From Myxococcales bacterium (lineage in GTDB: Bacteria; Myxococcota_A; Polyangia; Polyangiales; Polyangiaceae), in assembly GCA_020430845.1 (NCBI GenBank), contig JAGQJA010000101.1, positions 1-44,680 of the forward strand: a stretch of 44,680 nucleotides of DNA, written 5' to 3'. The position numbers were made by a program, and so were the translations under genes. The notes beneath the pieces were generated by a model that saw nothing but the letters and a program-made list of their open reading frames with translations, was not told where the DNA came from and made no database searches. Position 1 is the stretch's first letter. Each line of letters begins with the position of its first letter. Positions 23,502 to 31,454 of the stretch are shown here, in pieces.

Positions 23502-24953
23502 TCACTTCGACAGCTCGGCCTCGACCTTGGCGATCTCGTCGGCGGTGAGCGTGCGAAAGCGCTCGGGCGGCATGTGCTGCGGGCTCGACGCGGGCAGCTT
23601 CATGCGGGCGATGACGCGCTCCTTGGTCGCCTTGTCCATCGACGCGAGCTTGGTCACGTCGAACCCCGCGCGGCTGAGCGACGGGTCGAGCTTGTCGTTG
23701 TGGCAGCCCGCGCACGCGGCCTTGAGGATCCCCGCGGCGTCGAGCCCGGTCTTCAGCGTGTGCCCCAGCTCGGGCGCCGCGCGATCGAGGAAGACGTCGG
23801 TCACGTCCGGCGCGCTCGAGCTCTCACCCTTGGTGAAGGCCTGGTACGCGGCGGCGACGCGCGACACCTTGGACGCGTCGGTCACCTTCACGTCGTGGTA
23901 CGCGGGCGGGAAGGGGCTGCCGGCGAGGTGTCGCTGGTAGAGCGTGTTCCAGGCGGTGCTCTTGCCGGGCGGATCGTTGGCGCCCGGCTGTCCCTTGGAC
24001 GACGCCTTCACCTGCCCCTCGATCGTCTTCGAGTCGAAGAAGTGAGGCTGCGCGTCGCCGAAGCCCTCGACGTTGACCGAGTGCTCGAGCGCGGCGGGAT
24101 CGCTGAAGACGAGCACGTTGGGCGGGATGGCCGCGAGCGGCTCGTCCTTGGGGTGCGCCTTCTTGAAGTCGTCGTAGAGCGCGGCGCCGCCTTCGGTCTC
24201 CGTGTCGAAGAAGTGCGTCCAAGGGCGCTCCATCTCCTGCATGAGCATCTGCTTGGGCGCCTTCGGACCGCCGGGCTGGTGGCACGCGCGGCAATCGAAG
24301 ATCGTGTTGGCGAGGTCCTCGTCGTCGTACACGCTCACGTTGCGCCACGCCCGCTCGTTCTCGACGGTGAAGCGGTCGGTCGGCGTGCACTTGTGCTCGG
24401 CGCTGCACGCCTGCTCGAAGCGCACGAGGTAGAAGTTGAGCTTCTTGGTCTTCTTGTCGCGCGCGATGAGCTCGGCGAAGCCCTCGCCCCGTGTGAACGC
24501 GAGGGTCACGAGGTCGGGGTTTCGCGCGTTGGTCGACATGAAGATGATGACGCGCGGGTTGATCGCGCTCACCTTGCGCGACGCGAGCGACTGGGTGTGC
24601 CCGAGCAGCGCGAACGACGGGTTGTCGTTGCCGCCGTCGGGCGTGAAGCCGAGGCCCACCGCCTTCTGGAGCGCGGCGAGGCCCGTGAGCGCGGGCGCGT
24701 CGGGCTTGCAGAGTCCGTCGCGCACGGGATCGTCGCCGGGGCGCGCGCAGAGCGCGTCGAGCTGCGGCTTACCCTTGAGCGGCAGCGCCTCGAAGATGCT
24801 GTCGTCGGCCATCACGCTGGTGGAGGAAGGATCCACCAAGCCCGCGTTGTCTCCGAAGCCACCGGGGGCCTCGGGAGCGTCTTCGGGGGTCGACGAGCAC
24901 GCAGCTACCGCTGCGCCCGCCACCAAGGTGAGGAGGAGGAGCGTTCGTTTCAC
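23502..24953 (-). CDS. di-haem c-type cytochrome lipoprotein
   Basis: A 483-residue exported protein, GTG start 24953, with lipobox VAAC at Cys19. Two haem c motifs are present, CRACH (221-225) and CAGCH (414-418). After the second motif, HMPPERFRTLTADEIAKVEAELSK is the usual tail of a cytochrome c domain, with its Met ligand candidate. The N-terminal 200 residues are not recognised but contain Cys residues in a small disulfide-like group (CSAEHKC). The protein is probably periplasmic or on the outer surface. It shares no close sequence identity with the propeller cytochrome at 9170. It is convergent with the zinc-ribbon gene (nine bases between stops). Confidence 0.88.
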   Translation of the reverse strand: MKRTLLLLTLVAGAAVAACSSTPEDAPEAPGGFGDNAGLVDPSSTSVMADDSIFEALPLKGKPQLDALCARPGDDPVRDGLCKPDAPALTGLAALQKAVGLGFTPDGGNDNPSFALLGHTQSLASRKVSAINPRVIIFMSTNARNPDLVTLAFTRGEGFAELIARDKKTKKLNFYLVRFEQACSAEHKCTPTDRFTVENERAWRNVSVYDDEDLANTIFDCRACHQPGGPKAPKQMLMQEMERPWTHFFDTETEGGAALYDDFKKAHPKDEPLAAIPPNVLVFSDPAALEHSVNVEGFGDAQPHFFDSKTIEGQVKASSKGQPGANDPPGKSTAWNTLYQRHLAGSPFPPAYHDVKVTDASKVSRVAAAYQAFTKGESSSAPDVTDVFLDRAAPELGHTLKTGLDAAGILKAACAGCHNDKLDPSLSRAGFDVTKLASMDKATKERVIARMKLPASSPQHMPPERFRTLTADEIAKVEAELSK

Positions 24954-25074
24954 AGGCGACCGAGCTGTAACTCTGCACCTGGCGTGCCCGTGCATCAGGG
25001 GGGATGTGTGGACGGCGACCACACAAAAGAGACGCGTTCGAGGCGACGCCGGATGCCCGCGTGCGTCGCGCCGC

Positions 25075-26130
25075 TCACTCGAAGTAGAGCGTCTCGGCCT
25101 CGCCCGCGGACTTGATCTTGGCGTCGACGACGCGCAGCGCCTCGAGCCGCCGTCCGTTGACGCCCTCGAGCACCTTGTCCGACAAGAGCGGGCGGCCTGG
25201 GGTCTCGTCGCCGATCGCGAGCGCGAGCGCGTCCTCGTCCATCGCGCGGAGCTTGGCCACGAGTCCCTTGGAGAAGCGCTCGACCTCACCGAGCAAGCGG
25301 CGGTTCTTGGCGAGCGCGGCGGCGGGCGGCGTCTCGAAGAACGCGCCGTCGTTGTCGATGAAGCGCAGCCTGCCGCCGGCGCGATCGAGCCCGATGTTGG
25401 CGCCGCTCCAGCGATCCCAGTTCCCGGTGAGAAAGTCGAAGACGACCATCACGCTCGCGTCGCGTGCGAGCGATCGCGCGTCGTCGGGGATCTTGCCGTC
25501 GCGCTTGAGCCAGCCGCGCCACCGCGACCACCACGGCTCGGCCTCGAGCGCGATGAACTCGAGCTGCGCGATCCACGGGATGACCGCGCCGCGCACGGCG
25601 TCGGCCTCGACGATGGCCTCCTTGGCGAAGAGCTCTCCGGCCTCGCCCGGCAACACACCCGCGAGCTCGGCGCGCGACATGGCGCGGAAGTACGCCGGCG
25701 GCACCGTGTCGACGTCGAGCGCGCGCGCGAGGCGGTACGCGGCGATCTCGCCCTTGTACCGGAGCGGCCCGCGGCGGGTCGCCGGCTTGAACGCGGCCTT
25801 CTGTCCGCTCGCGAACGTGAGCTTGAACACGACCGACGTGTGCCCGACGCTCGCGCCGAACTTGGGCGCGCTCTCGACGAAGTCGGCCTCGGTCACCGAC
25901 GGCGCGGCGTCGGGGCTGTAGTGCCAGGGGCTCGCGTCGGTGCGGGCGAGGGCCGACCACTCGTCGACGCGGTTGCCGCCGTCGGCGTAGCCGTACGTGT
26001 GCGGCGTGACGGCCGAGCGCGCGGGCTCGGGAGGCGGCTCGGGCGGAGGGGGAGGGGCCTTCTTGCACGCGGCGAGCGCCACGACGACGGCGAACGCGAC
26101 GCGCGCGGGGCCACTCAGCCTCCAGCGCAC
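25075..26130 (-). CDS. lipoprotein with a Fam20/PI3K-like kinase fold
   Basis: A 351-residue lipoprotein, GTG start 26130 preceded by GGAGAAGG, lipobox LAAC at Cys22, then a Pro-rich linker. From about 90 the sequence has the order of motifs seen in secreted Fam20/HipA/PI3-kinase-like folds: Lys115 in AAFKPATRRGPL, Glu128 in YKGEIAAYRLA, the likely catalytic segment VFDFLTGNWDRWSGANIG (Asp239, Asn245) and the metal-binding IDNDGAFF (Asp259). FDFLTGNxDR followed by xxIDNxxxF is the hallmark of the Fam20 group. It would phosphorylate proteins or small molecules in the envelope. The start lies inside the end of the upstream alpha/beta hydrolase gene (16-base overlap), so the two are translationally coupled. 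Activity is inferred from motif order. Confidence 0.8.
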   Translation of the reverse strand: MRWRLSGPARVAFAVVVALAACKKAPPPPPEPPPEPARSAVTPHTYGYADGGNRVDEWSALARTDASPWHYSPDAAPSVTEADFVESAPKFGASVGHTSVVFKLTFASGQKAAFKPATRRGPLRYKGEIAAYRLARALDVDTVPPAYFRAMSRAELAGVLPGEAGELFAKEAIVEADAVRGAVIPWIAQLEFIALEAEPWWSRWRGWLKRDGKIPDDARSLARDASVMVVFDFLTGNWDRWSGANIGLDRAGGRLRFIDNDGAFFETPPAAALAKNRRLLGEVERFSKGLVAKLRAMDEDALALAIGDETPGRPLLSDKVLEGVNGRRLEALRVVDAKIKSAGEAETLYFE

Positions 26131-27053
26131 GCCTTCTCCACGAACGCGCGAATCTTCTCGCCCACGAGGCCGGGCTGCTCGATGGGCGCGACGTGGGTGC
26201 CGCCGGGGACCATGAGCAGCTCGCCCTTGGGCAGGAGCTTGACCATGTGCTCGCTGAGCCAGGCCGGCGTGAACGTGTCGCGTTCACCGGCGATGACGAG
26301 CACCGGGATGTCGAGGTCGGGCAGGTAGCTCTCGGCCGAGTGGTCGCCCGCGCCTCGGAGCATCTTGAGGAACATCGGGAAGTCGACGTGCGTCATGTGC
26401 TTGAGGTACGGCAGCATGTCCTCGGCGCGCACCTTGTCGGGATCGACGTCGCGCGACACGAGGGCCATCTTGAGCGCCATCTCCGGCGGGATGCGCGACC
26501 AGACGGCGCGCACCAGCTCGGGCTGCTTCTCGACGATGTCCATCAGCTTGGGCAGCACCACCTCGAGGATGGGCAGGCCGCGGAACGACTGCGTGACCTT
26601 GCCGTAGCTGCCGCAGATGAGCACGAGCCCGCGCACGTTGTTCGCGAACATGTGCGCCTCCTCGAGCGCGACCTGCGTGCCCATGGAGTGGCCGATGATG
26701 ACGCACGGCGGATCGCCCAAGTGGCGCCGCACCGAGCGCAGATCTCGGGCGTGGGCCGGGATGTCGACCCGCGACGGATCGGCCGGGGCGCTGCTACGCC
26801 CGTGACCTCGATAGTGCCAATGGGCGACGTCGACGACCGAGGCGAGGTCGTCCCATAAGTACTTCCATATGAAGCCGTCGCAGAGGATCCCGTCACAGAA
26901 GATCGCGCGCGCCGCGCGGTCCACGGATCCGGTGGCGTCCTCGTCGCGCGATTTGGTGCGGACGAAGAGGCGGGTGCCGTCTTCGGCCGTGACCCTCTCG
27001 TGCACCTCCCCAGCGGGAGGTGCCACGGAGGGTGGACGAACGCTCGAGCTCAT
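26115..27053 (-). CDS. alpha/beta hydrolase
   Basis: A 312-residue cytoplasmic hydrolase. The nucleophile elbow is GHSMG at 121-125 (Ser123). The acid is probably in VIAGERDTFTP near 256 and the His is in GGTHVAPIEQP near 287. An oxyanion-type loop FCDGILCDGFIWKY lies at 52-65, and the sequence WHYRGHGRS follows at 79-87. This is the layout of esterases, lipases and C-C hydrolases, so the substrate is open. Start ATG 27053. The downstream kinase-like lipoprotein gene begins before this one ends, suggesting a functional link or simply coupling. The TIGR04563-like gene lies 20 bases upstream on the same strand. Confidence 0.93.
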   Translation of the reverse strand: MSSSVRPPSVAPPAGEVHERVTAEDGTRLFVRTKSRDEDATGSVDRAARAIFCDGILCDGFIWKYLWDDLASVVDVAHWHYRGHGRSSAPADPSRVDIPAHARDLRSVRRHLGDPPCVIIGHSMGTQVALEEAHMFANNVRGLVLICGSYGKVTQSFRGLPILEVVLPKLMDIVEKQPELVRAVWSRIPPEMALKMALVSRDVDPDKVRAEDMLPYLKHMTHVDFPMFLKMLRGAGDHSAESYLPDLDIPVLVIAGERDTFTPAWLSEHMVKLLPKGELLMVPGGTHVAPIEQPGLVGEKIRAFVEKACAGG

Positions 27054-27072
27054 CGTCGCGCTGGGGCGACGA

Positions 27073-27315
27073 TCACTCGTCGTCGTCGTCGTCGCCGCCG
27101 TCGACCTCGTTCACGCTCGGGAGCTTCTTGATCTCGAGCCGAGAGATCTTCCACGCCCGCTGCACGACCCACGAGAGGGATCGGTCGAGTCGCGCGGCTT
27201 CTTCCTTGATCTCCTGGAGCATCGATTCGGGGAAGTAGAGGCTCTGCTTCCGCTTGTCGGTCTTGGAGTTCTCAGCGCGCAGGTTGGAAATCGAGTCCTT
27301 GTCACCGTTCGCCAA
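27073..27315 (-). CDS. TIGR04563-like small protein, ribbon-helix-helix type
   Basis: An 80-residue cytoplasmic protein. The centre reads DKRKQSLYFPESMLQEIKEEAARLDRSLSWVVQRAWKI, which I recognise as the TIGR04563 pattern of myxobacterial small proteins: a beta strand followed by two helices, as in ribbon-helix-helix DNA-binding proteins. The end is a run of acidic residues. Translation begins at TTG 27315, chosen because AGGAGG (27321-27326) lies five bases upstream and the conserved core follows. It is 20 bases upstream of the alpha/beta hydrolase gene and probably heads that operon. It may regulate itself through the inverted repeat at 27354-27375; this is inference. Confidence 0.85.
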   Translation of the reverse strand: MANGDKDSISNLRAENSKTDKRKQSLYFPESMLQEIKEEAARLDRSLSWVVQRAWKISRLEIKKLPSVNEVDGGDDDDDE

Positions 27316-27320
27316 GGGGG

Positions 27321-27326
27321 CCTCCT
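27321..27326 (-). promoter_or_regulatory. ribosome binding site for a TTG start
   Basis: AGGAGG on the minus strand lies five bases before TTG 27315. There is no ATG or GTG in frame at a suitable distance, so this site decides the start of the TIGR04563-like protein. Confidence 0.8.
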
Positions 27327-27353
27327 GTGGTGGCGGGGTCGAGGAAGGAGAAT

Positions 27354-27375
27354 ATCAGGAGCCAAGCTCCTTGAT
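27354..27375. promoter_or_regulatory. inverted repeat upstream of the TIGR04563-like gene
   Basis: AGGAGC (27357-27362), three bases, then GCTCCT (27366-27371) form a perfect palindrome. It extends imperfectly to ATC and GAT at the outer ends. It lies about 40 bases upstream of the TIGR04563-like start, in the gap before the divergent CtpA gene. Operator or transcript hairpin are both possible. No other element in 27316-27522 is convincing. Confidence 0.35.
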
Positions 27376-27522
27376 GCCACAATCATCCACTTGAGCGACC
27401 ACGCCTGTCTAGTGGGTACGTGAACCTACACGCAATTTGAGCTTCCGCGCGAGGCCCATCGCACGTCACGCGCCCGCCTCGGGCCTCGAAATGCCGGCCG
27501 ATCGGCCCGGAGGGACGCTACC

Positions 27523-28899
27523 GTGGGCCTGGTGAGATCCCGAACCGCGCTCCGATACCTGTTGCCCACCCTCGCCGCCTTCGCCGCCGGGATGGCGATA
27601 GGGACGCACAGGGTGGCCGAGGCGACGCCCGAGGCGCAGAGCCCGTACAGCGCCGTCGGGCAGCTCGGTCGCGTGCTCGTGCAGATCGAGAACCACTACG
27701 TCGACCCGGTCGAGCGCGAGAAGATCGTCGAGGGCGCGATCGCCGGCATGGTGTCGAACCTCGACCCGCACTCCGCCTACATGAACCCGGAGGAGTGGAA
27801 GCAGTTCCAGAGCGACACCGAGGGCAAGTTCGGCGGCGTCGGCATCGAGGTCGACGGCCGCGGCGACAAGCTGCTCGTCATCGCGCCCATCGAGGGCTCG
27901 CCTGCGCATCGCGCGGGCGTGCGCAGCGGCGACGTCATCATCGGCGTCGACGGCGACGACGTCACGGGCCAGCCGCTCGACAAGGTCGTCAAGCGGATGC
28001 GCGGCGCGCCGGGGACGAAGATCAAGCTCGCGCTGCGTCGCGAGGGCGTGAAGGAGCCCGTGCAGATCGAGCTGACGCGCGAGATCATCAAGGTCTCGAG
28101 CGTGCTCTACAAGCTGCTCGACGGCGGCATCGCATACATCCGCATCAAGCAGTTCCAGGATCGCTCGCACTCCGAGATGCTCACCGCGATCGCCAAGCTG
28201 CGCGCCGAGGCCAAAGGCGCGCCGCTCGTGGGCGTGCTGCTCGACCTGCGCAGCAACCCGGGCGGGCTCGTCGACGAGTCGGCCGACATCGCCGACGAGT
28301 TCCTCTCGAGCGGCGGCATCTACTCGATGCGCCACCGCGGGCAGATCATCGAGCAGGTCAACGCGCGCTCCGGCGGGAGCTTCACCGACGTGCCCGTGGT
28401 GGCGCTCGTCAACGAGTGGAGCGCGAGCGCGTCGGAGCTGCTCGTGGGCGCGCTGCAAGACAACAAGCGCGCCACGGTCGTGGGCGCCAACACCTTCGGC
28501 AAGGGCAGCGTGCAGTCGATCCTGCCGCTGCCGCACGGCTCGGGCATGCGCCTCACCACGGCGCGCTACTACACGCCGAGCGGGCACGCCATCCAAGCCG
28601 ACGGCATCCACCCCGACGTGCTCATCGAGTCGGGCACGCGCGGCCCCAACGCGCTCAAGGTCGTGCGCGAGCGCGATCTGCCCGGGCACCTCGCCGCCGA
28701 GGGGCCCGAGGGCGGGAACATCCCGCGCGACGACGCGGGGGCGCTCGCCGTGGCCTCCGAGGACGCCGGAGCCCCCGACGGCGGCGAGGTGTCCGGGCAG
28801 ATCGCGCGGACGATCCCGGCCGACCCGTCGACGTCGCCCGACATCGCCCTCCGCGTCGGCTACCAGCTCTTGCGATCCAAGGTCGGCGGCGCCAAGTAG
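27523..28899 (+). CDS. ctpA: C-terminal processing protease, S41 family (CtpA)
   Basis: A 458-residue periplasmic serine protease. An N-terminal hydrophobic segment (LLPTLAAFAAGMAIGT) exports or anchors it. A PDZ domain at about 102-185 contains GVGIEVDGRGDKLLVIAPIEGSPAHRAGVRSGDVI. The S41 catalytic core follows: Ser302 in NEWSASASELLVGALQDNK and Lys327 in TFGKGSVQ, 25 residues apart as in Prc/CtpA enzymes. LRSNPGG near 243 is the oxyanion region. It would trim the C-termini of envelope proteins. GTG 27523 is preceded by GGAGGG (27509-27514). The C-terminal 70 residues are an Ala/Glu-rich extension with no clear domain. Confidence 0.96.
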   Translation: MGLVRSRTALRYLLPTLAAFAAGMAIGTHRVAEATPEAQSPYSAVGQLGRVLVQIENHYVDPVEREKIVEGAIAGMVSNLDPHSAYMNPEEWKQFQSDTEGKFGGVGIEVDGRGDKLLVIAPIEGSPAHRAGVRSGDVIIGVDGDDVTGQPLDKVVKRMRGAPGTKIKLALRREGVKEPVQIELTREIIKVSSVLYKLLDGGIAYIRIKQFQDRSHSEMLTAIAKLRAEAKGAPLVGVLLDLRSNPGGLVDESADIADEFLSSGGIYSMRHRGQIIEQVNARSGGSFTDVPVVALVNEWSASASELLVGALQDNKRATVVGANTFGKGSVQSILPLPHGSGMRLTTARYYTPSGHAIQADGIHPDVLIESGTRGPNALKVVRERDLPGHLAAEGPEGGNIPRDDAGALAVASEDAGAPDGGEVSGQIARTIPADPSTSPDIALRVGYQLLRSKVGGAK

Positions 28900-28902
28900 G
28901 GC

Positions 28903-28950
28903 CGCCGCGCGTCACTCGTCCTCGCCGCGCGTCACTCGTCCTCGCCGCGC
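28903..28950. repeat. 20-bp tandem duplication, about 2.4 copies
   Basis: The sequence CGCCGCGCGTCACTCGTCCT recurs with a period of exactly 20 bases from 28903 to 28950. It lies in the short gap between the convergent CtpA gene and a membrane-protein gene and repeats the latter's last codons and TGA stop (28932-28934 used, second copy at 28912-28914). It looks like a recent replication slippage event. Confidence 0.85.
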
Positions 28951-29318
28951 AGCACGATGGCCGCGTGCACGAGCGGCATCAGCAGCACGAACGTGACGGC
29001 CACGAGGGCGAAGCTCACCCACGTCCACTCGACGGGGGGCCCGATGCGGGCGAGCGACGCCAGCATGATGACGATGCCCATGACGGCGTGGCTGCGCGTG
29101 GGCGTACGCCACACGAGCGCGCTCACGGTCATCGCCAGCACGGCGCAGCCGGCCGCCAGGACGCTCTTCCAGTTCCACGGCAGCGGGTTGTTCTGAAACC
29201 AACCCACCAGCGCGATCGTCGTGAGCGCACTGAACGTCAGGAGCGCGAGCGACGCGATCGTCGCCGCGCGGCGTGTCACGTGGTCATCCAACCTGGCCGC
29301 CGAGTTTACATCAACCAC
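28932..29318 (-). CDS. four-helix integral membrane protein
   Basis: A 128-residue protein with four hydrophobic segments: ATIASLALLTFSALTTIALVGWF, WKSVLAAGCAVLAMTVSALVW, AVMGIVIMLASLARI and WVSFALVAVTFVLLMPLVHAAIVL. The short tail ends RGEDE. Start is GTG 29318, which places the first codons inside the end of the glycosyltransferase gene (eight-base overlap); an in-frame GTG further in is possible. Same-strand overlap with the GT2 gene suggests an operon with the glycan genes, where it could help membrane steps of glycan transfer. No recognised family. Confidence 0.78.
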   Translation of the reverse strand: MVDVNSAARLDDHVTRRAATIASLALLTFSALTTIALVGWFQNNPLPWNWKSVLAAGCAVLAMTVSALVWRTPTRSHAVMGIVIMLASLARIGPPVEWTWVSFALVAVTFVLLMPLVHAAIVLRGEDE

Positions 29319-30060
29319 GGATTCGGATCGCGTACGTCAGCTTGACGACGCTCTTCATGACGTTCGGGACGCGCTTGAACAGGTTGATCGAGGGGGGGCG
29401 CTTCTCCATGACCCGGACCGGGATCTCCTGGGTCTTGACCCCGCCCCGGTCTGCCCGGATGACGAGCTCGCTGGCGAAGACGTCCTTGTCGACCAGGCAC
29501 GAACGCACGATGTCGAGCAGCGCCAGGCGGCGGAAGGCCTTGAGCCCGTGCGTGTCGGTCCCCCGGAAGCCCAGGAGGACCTTGAGCATGCCGCTGTACG
29601 CGAGGCTCGCCACGTGGCGGATGGCGGGCCGTTCGTCCTCGGCCCCGGCGGCCAGCTTGGAGCCGATGACCAGGTCGGCCTCGCCGGTCTCGAGGATCTC
29701 GATGGCGCGCCGGTGGAAGTCGGCGTCGCAGAGGTCGATCTCGTCGCAGATGACCAGCTCGCCGCGCGCCAGCAAGATGCCCTGCTTGAGCGCCTTGCCG
29801 TAGTTGGGCTCGCCCATGCTGATGATCTTGACCTGCCCCTGGTCGGGGTCGGAGTAGCGCTGGGCGATCTCCTGACCAATCTCGACCGTGCGGTCCTTGG
29901 AGCCGTTCTCGGCGAGGATGATCTCGTACTTCCACCCGAACGGCTTGAGCCGCTCGCGCAGGTCGACCACGGCCGCGTGGAGGATGGCCTCCTCGTTGTA
30001 GACCGGGATGACGATCGAAATGCGCGGCGCGTCGGCCGGCGGGATCTCGCTTCTACGCAT
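29311..30060 (-). CDS. family 2 glycosyltransferase
   Basis: A 249-residue GT2 enzyme, ATG 30060. The GT-A nucleotide-binding part has ISIVIPVYNEEAI (14-26), LAENGSKDRTVE (49-60), EPNYGKALKQGILLARGELV and the metal-binding DEIDLCD near 106-112. The middle holds GFRGTDTHGLKAFRR, typical of dolichol-phosphate-mannose-synthase-like or polyisoprenyl-phosphate hexose transferases. There are no membrane helices, so it works on the cytoplasmic face, moving a sugar from a nucleotide donor to a lipid or glycan. The gene is 20 bases after the flavoprotein gene and overlaps the membrane-protein gene by eight bases, fitting a three-gene glycan operon. Confidence 0.93.
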   Translation of the reverse strand: MRRSEIPPADAPRISIVIPVYNEEAILHAAVVDLRERLKPFGWKYEIILAENGSKDRTVEIGQEIAQRYSDPDQGQVKIISMGEPNYGKALKQGILLARGELVICDEIDLCDADFHRRAIEILETGEADLVIGSKLAAGAEDERPAIRHVASLAYSGMLKVLLGFRGTDTHGLKAFRRLALLDIVRSCLVDKDVFASELVIRADRGGVKTQEIPVRVMEKRPPSINLFKRVPNVMKSVVKLTYAIRIRG

Positions 30061-30080
30061 GGGGCTGATGGCCGTGCACT

Positions 30081-31385
30081 CTACACCAGGATCTGCGTGG
30101 CGCGCAGCGCAGCATCGACGCCGAAGAGAAGGGCGTCTTCCATCGACGAGTAGTTCCAGCCGCCGTAGCGGCCCGCGCTCACGATGCCCTGCGACTCGAG
30201 GTAGGGCCGGATGACGTCGAGCGACGGAAAGTAGGCGTGGTCGAAGATGACGTAGGCGTGGTCGATGCGGCGCAGGTGAGCCACCTCGATGTCGTCGGGG
30301 CTCTTCAAGATGCCCATCTCGACCATCGCCCGCGCGACCTCGGGCACCAGGGTGGACATGTCGGGGGCCTCGCGGCTGGCGAGCTCGACGTAGAAGCAGG
30401 CCTTGCCCTCGGGCGCGAGCGCCGCGCTGAAGTGCGAGTAGCAGCCGATGCGGTAGAACGGGTACTTCTCTTCGGGCACGTACACCCAGTGGTGGTCGGT
30501 GCCCGACGGCGTGCGCGTGCCCACGTCGAGGTAGTAGAGGTGCGAGCACCGGAGCTTGTCGCCGGCCGCCTTGACCTCGGCGGGCGCGCCGTCGAGCATG
30601 CCGACGAGCACCGACAGCGGCGCGGTGGAGATGAGCGCGTCGTAGCCCACCTCGCCGTCGTCGAACACGAGGCGCTTGCGGGCCACGTCGACGCGCGTCG
30701 GGGCCTTCTGGTACTCGATCTGCGGCAGGCGCGAGGCCATCGCCTTGCTCAGCTCGCCGATGCCGAGCCGCGGGTACACGAAGCTCGTGTTGTAGCCGAG
30801 CTCGCGATCGTTGAGGCCGACGGCGCCCGCGACCACGTCCTCGAGCTTGGGGAGCGGCACGAAGCGTGAGCACCAGTCGGCGGTGATCTCGCTCGGGTGC
30901 ACGCCCCAGAGGCGCGAGTTGTACGGGATCATGAAGTGCCGACTGATGCCTTCGCCGAAGTGCGCCAGGCAGAACTCCTCGAAGGTCTTCGGCTCCGTCT
31001 TCTCGGTGGAGAAGTGCGCCTTGATGAAGCCGAGCAGGCACTCGTTGGCGACGTCGGGCGGCAGGCCGAAGGTGTTGGCCTGGAACGGGTAGCGCGAGTA
31101 GCGGCCGTGCGACCAGATCACCGAGCGACGCTTGACCTCGACCCAGTCGTCGCCGATCCAAGACAGCACCCGCTTGCGCATCTCGGGGTCGCGCAGGTGC
31201 AAGAGGTGACCGGTGCGGTCGAAGCGAAAGCCGTCGTCCTCGAGCGTGATCGCGTGCCCGCCGGCGTGGGCGAGCTTCTCGAAGATGCGGTGCTCGACCT
31301 TCTTCTCGCCGAGGTCGAGGGCCGCGCTCATGCCCGTCAGGCCGGCGCCGAGGATCGCGATCGGGACGTGAGGCGTCGTCGCCAT
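30081..31385 (-). CDS. FAD-dependent amine oxidase/UDP-galactopyranose mutase-like flavoprotein
   Basis: A 434-residue flavoprotein. The dinucleotide-binding motif is AILGAGLTGMSAAL (10-23), with a second FAD-contact region GGHAITLEDDGFRFDRTGHLLHL at about 42-64 and a C-terminal motif SAGRYGGWNYSSMEDAL near 402-418. The segment SRLWGVHPSEITADW resembles UDP-galactopyranose mutase and related NAD(P)/FAD-dependent oxidoreductases found in surface-glycan loci. Its pairing with a GT2 gene supports a role in nucleotide-sugar or glycan modification. True mutase activity is not certain, since the mutase catalytic loop cannot be checked here. ATG 31385. Confidence 0.88.
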   Translation of the reverse strand: MATTPHVPIAILGAGLTGMSAALDLGEKKVEHRIFEKLAHAGGHAITLEDDGFRFDRTGHLLHLRDPEMRKRVLSWIGDDWVEVKRRSVIWSHGRYSRYPFQANTFGLPPDVANECLLGFIKAHFSTEKTEPKTFEEFCLAHFGEGISRHFMIPYNSRLWGVHPSEITADWCSRFVPLPKLEDVVAGAVGLNDRELGYNTSFVYPRLGIGELSKAMASRLPQIEYQKAPTRVDVARKRLVFDDGEVGYDALISTAPLSVLVGMLDGAPAEVKAAGDKLRCSHLYYLDVGTRTPSGTDHHWVYVPEEKYPFYRIGCYSHFSAALAPEGKACFYVELASREAPDMSTLVPEVARAMVEMGILKSPDDIEVAHLRRIDHAYVIFDHAYFPSLDVIRPYLESQGIVSAGRYGGWNYSSMEDALLFGVDAALRATQILV

Positions 31386-31454
31386 GAGCGAAGCTCAATA
31401 CTCTTCCGTGGGGCCTGCTCGCAAGGCCAGCGAGCTTGTAGTAGGGTCCGCGCG

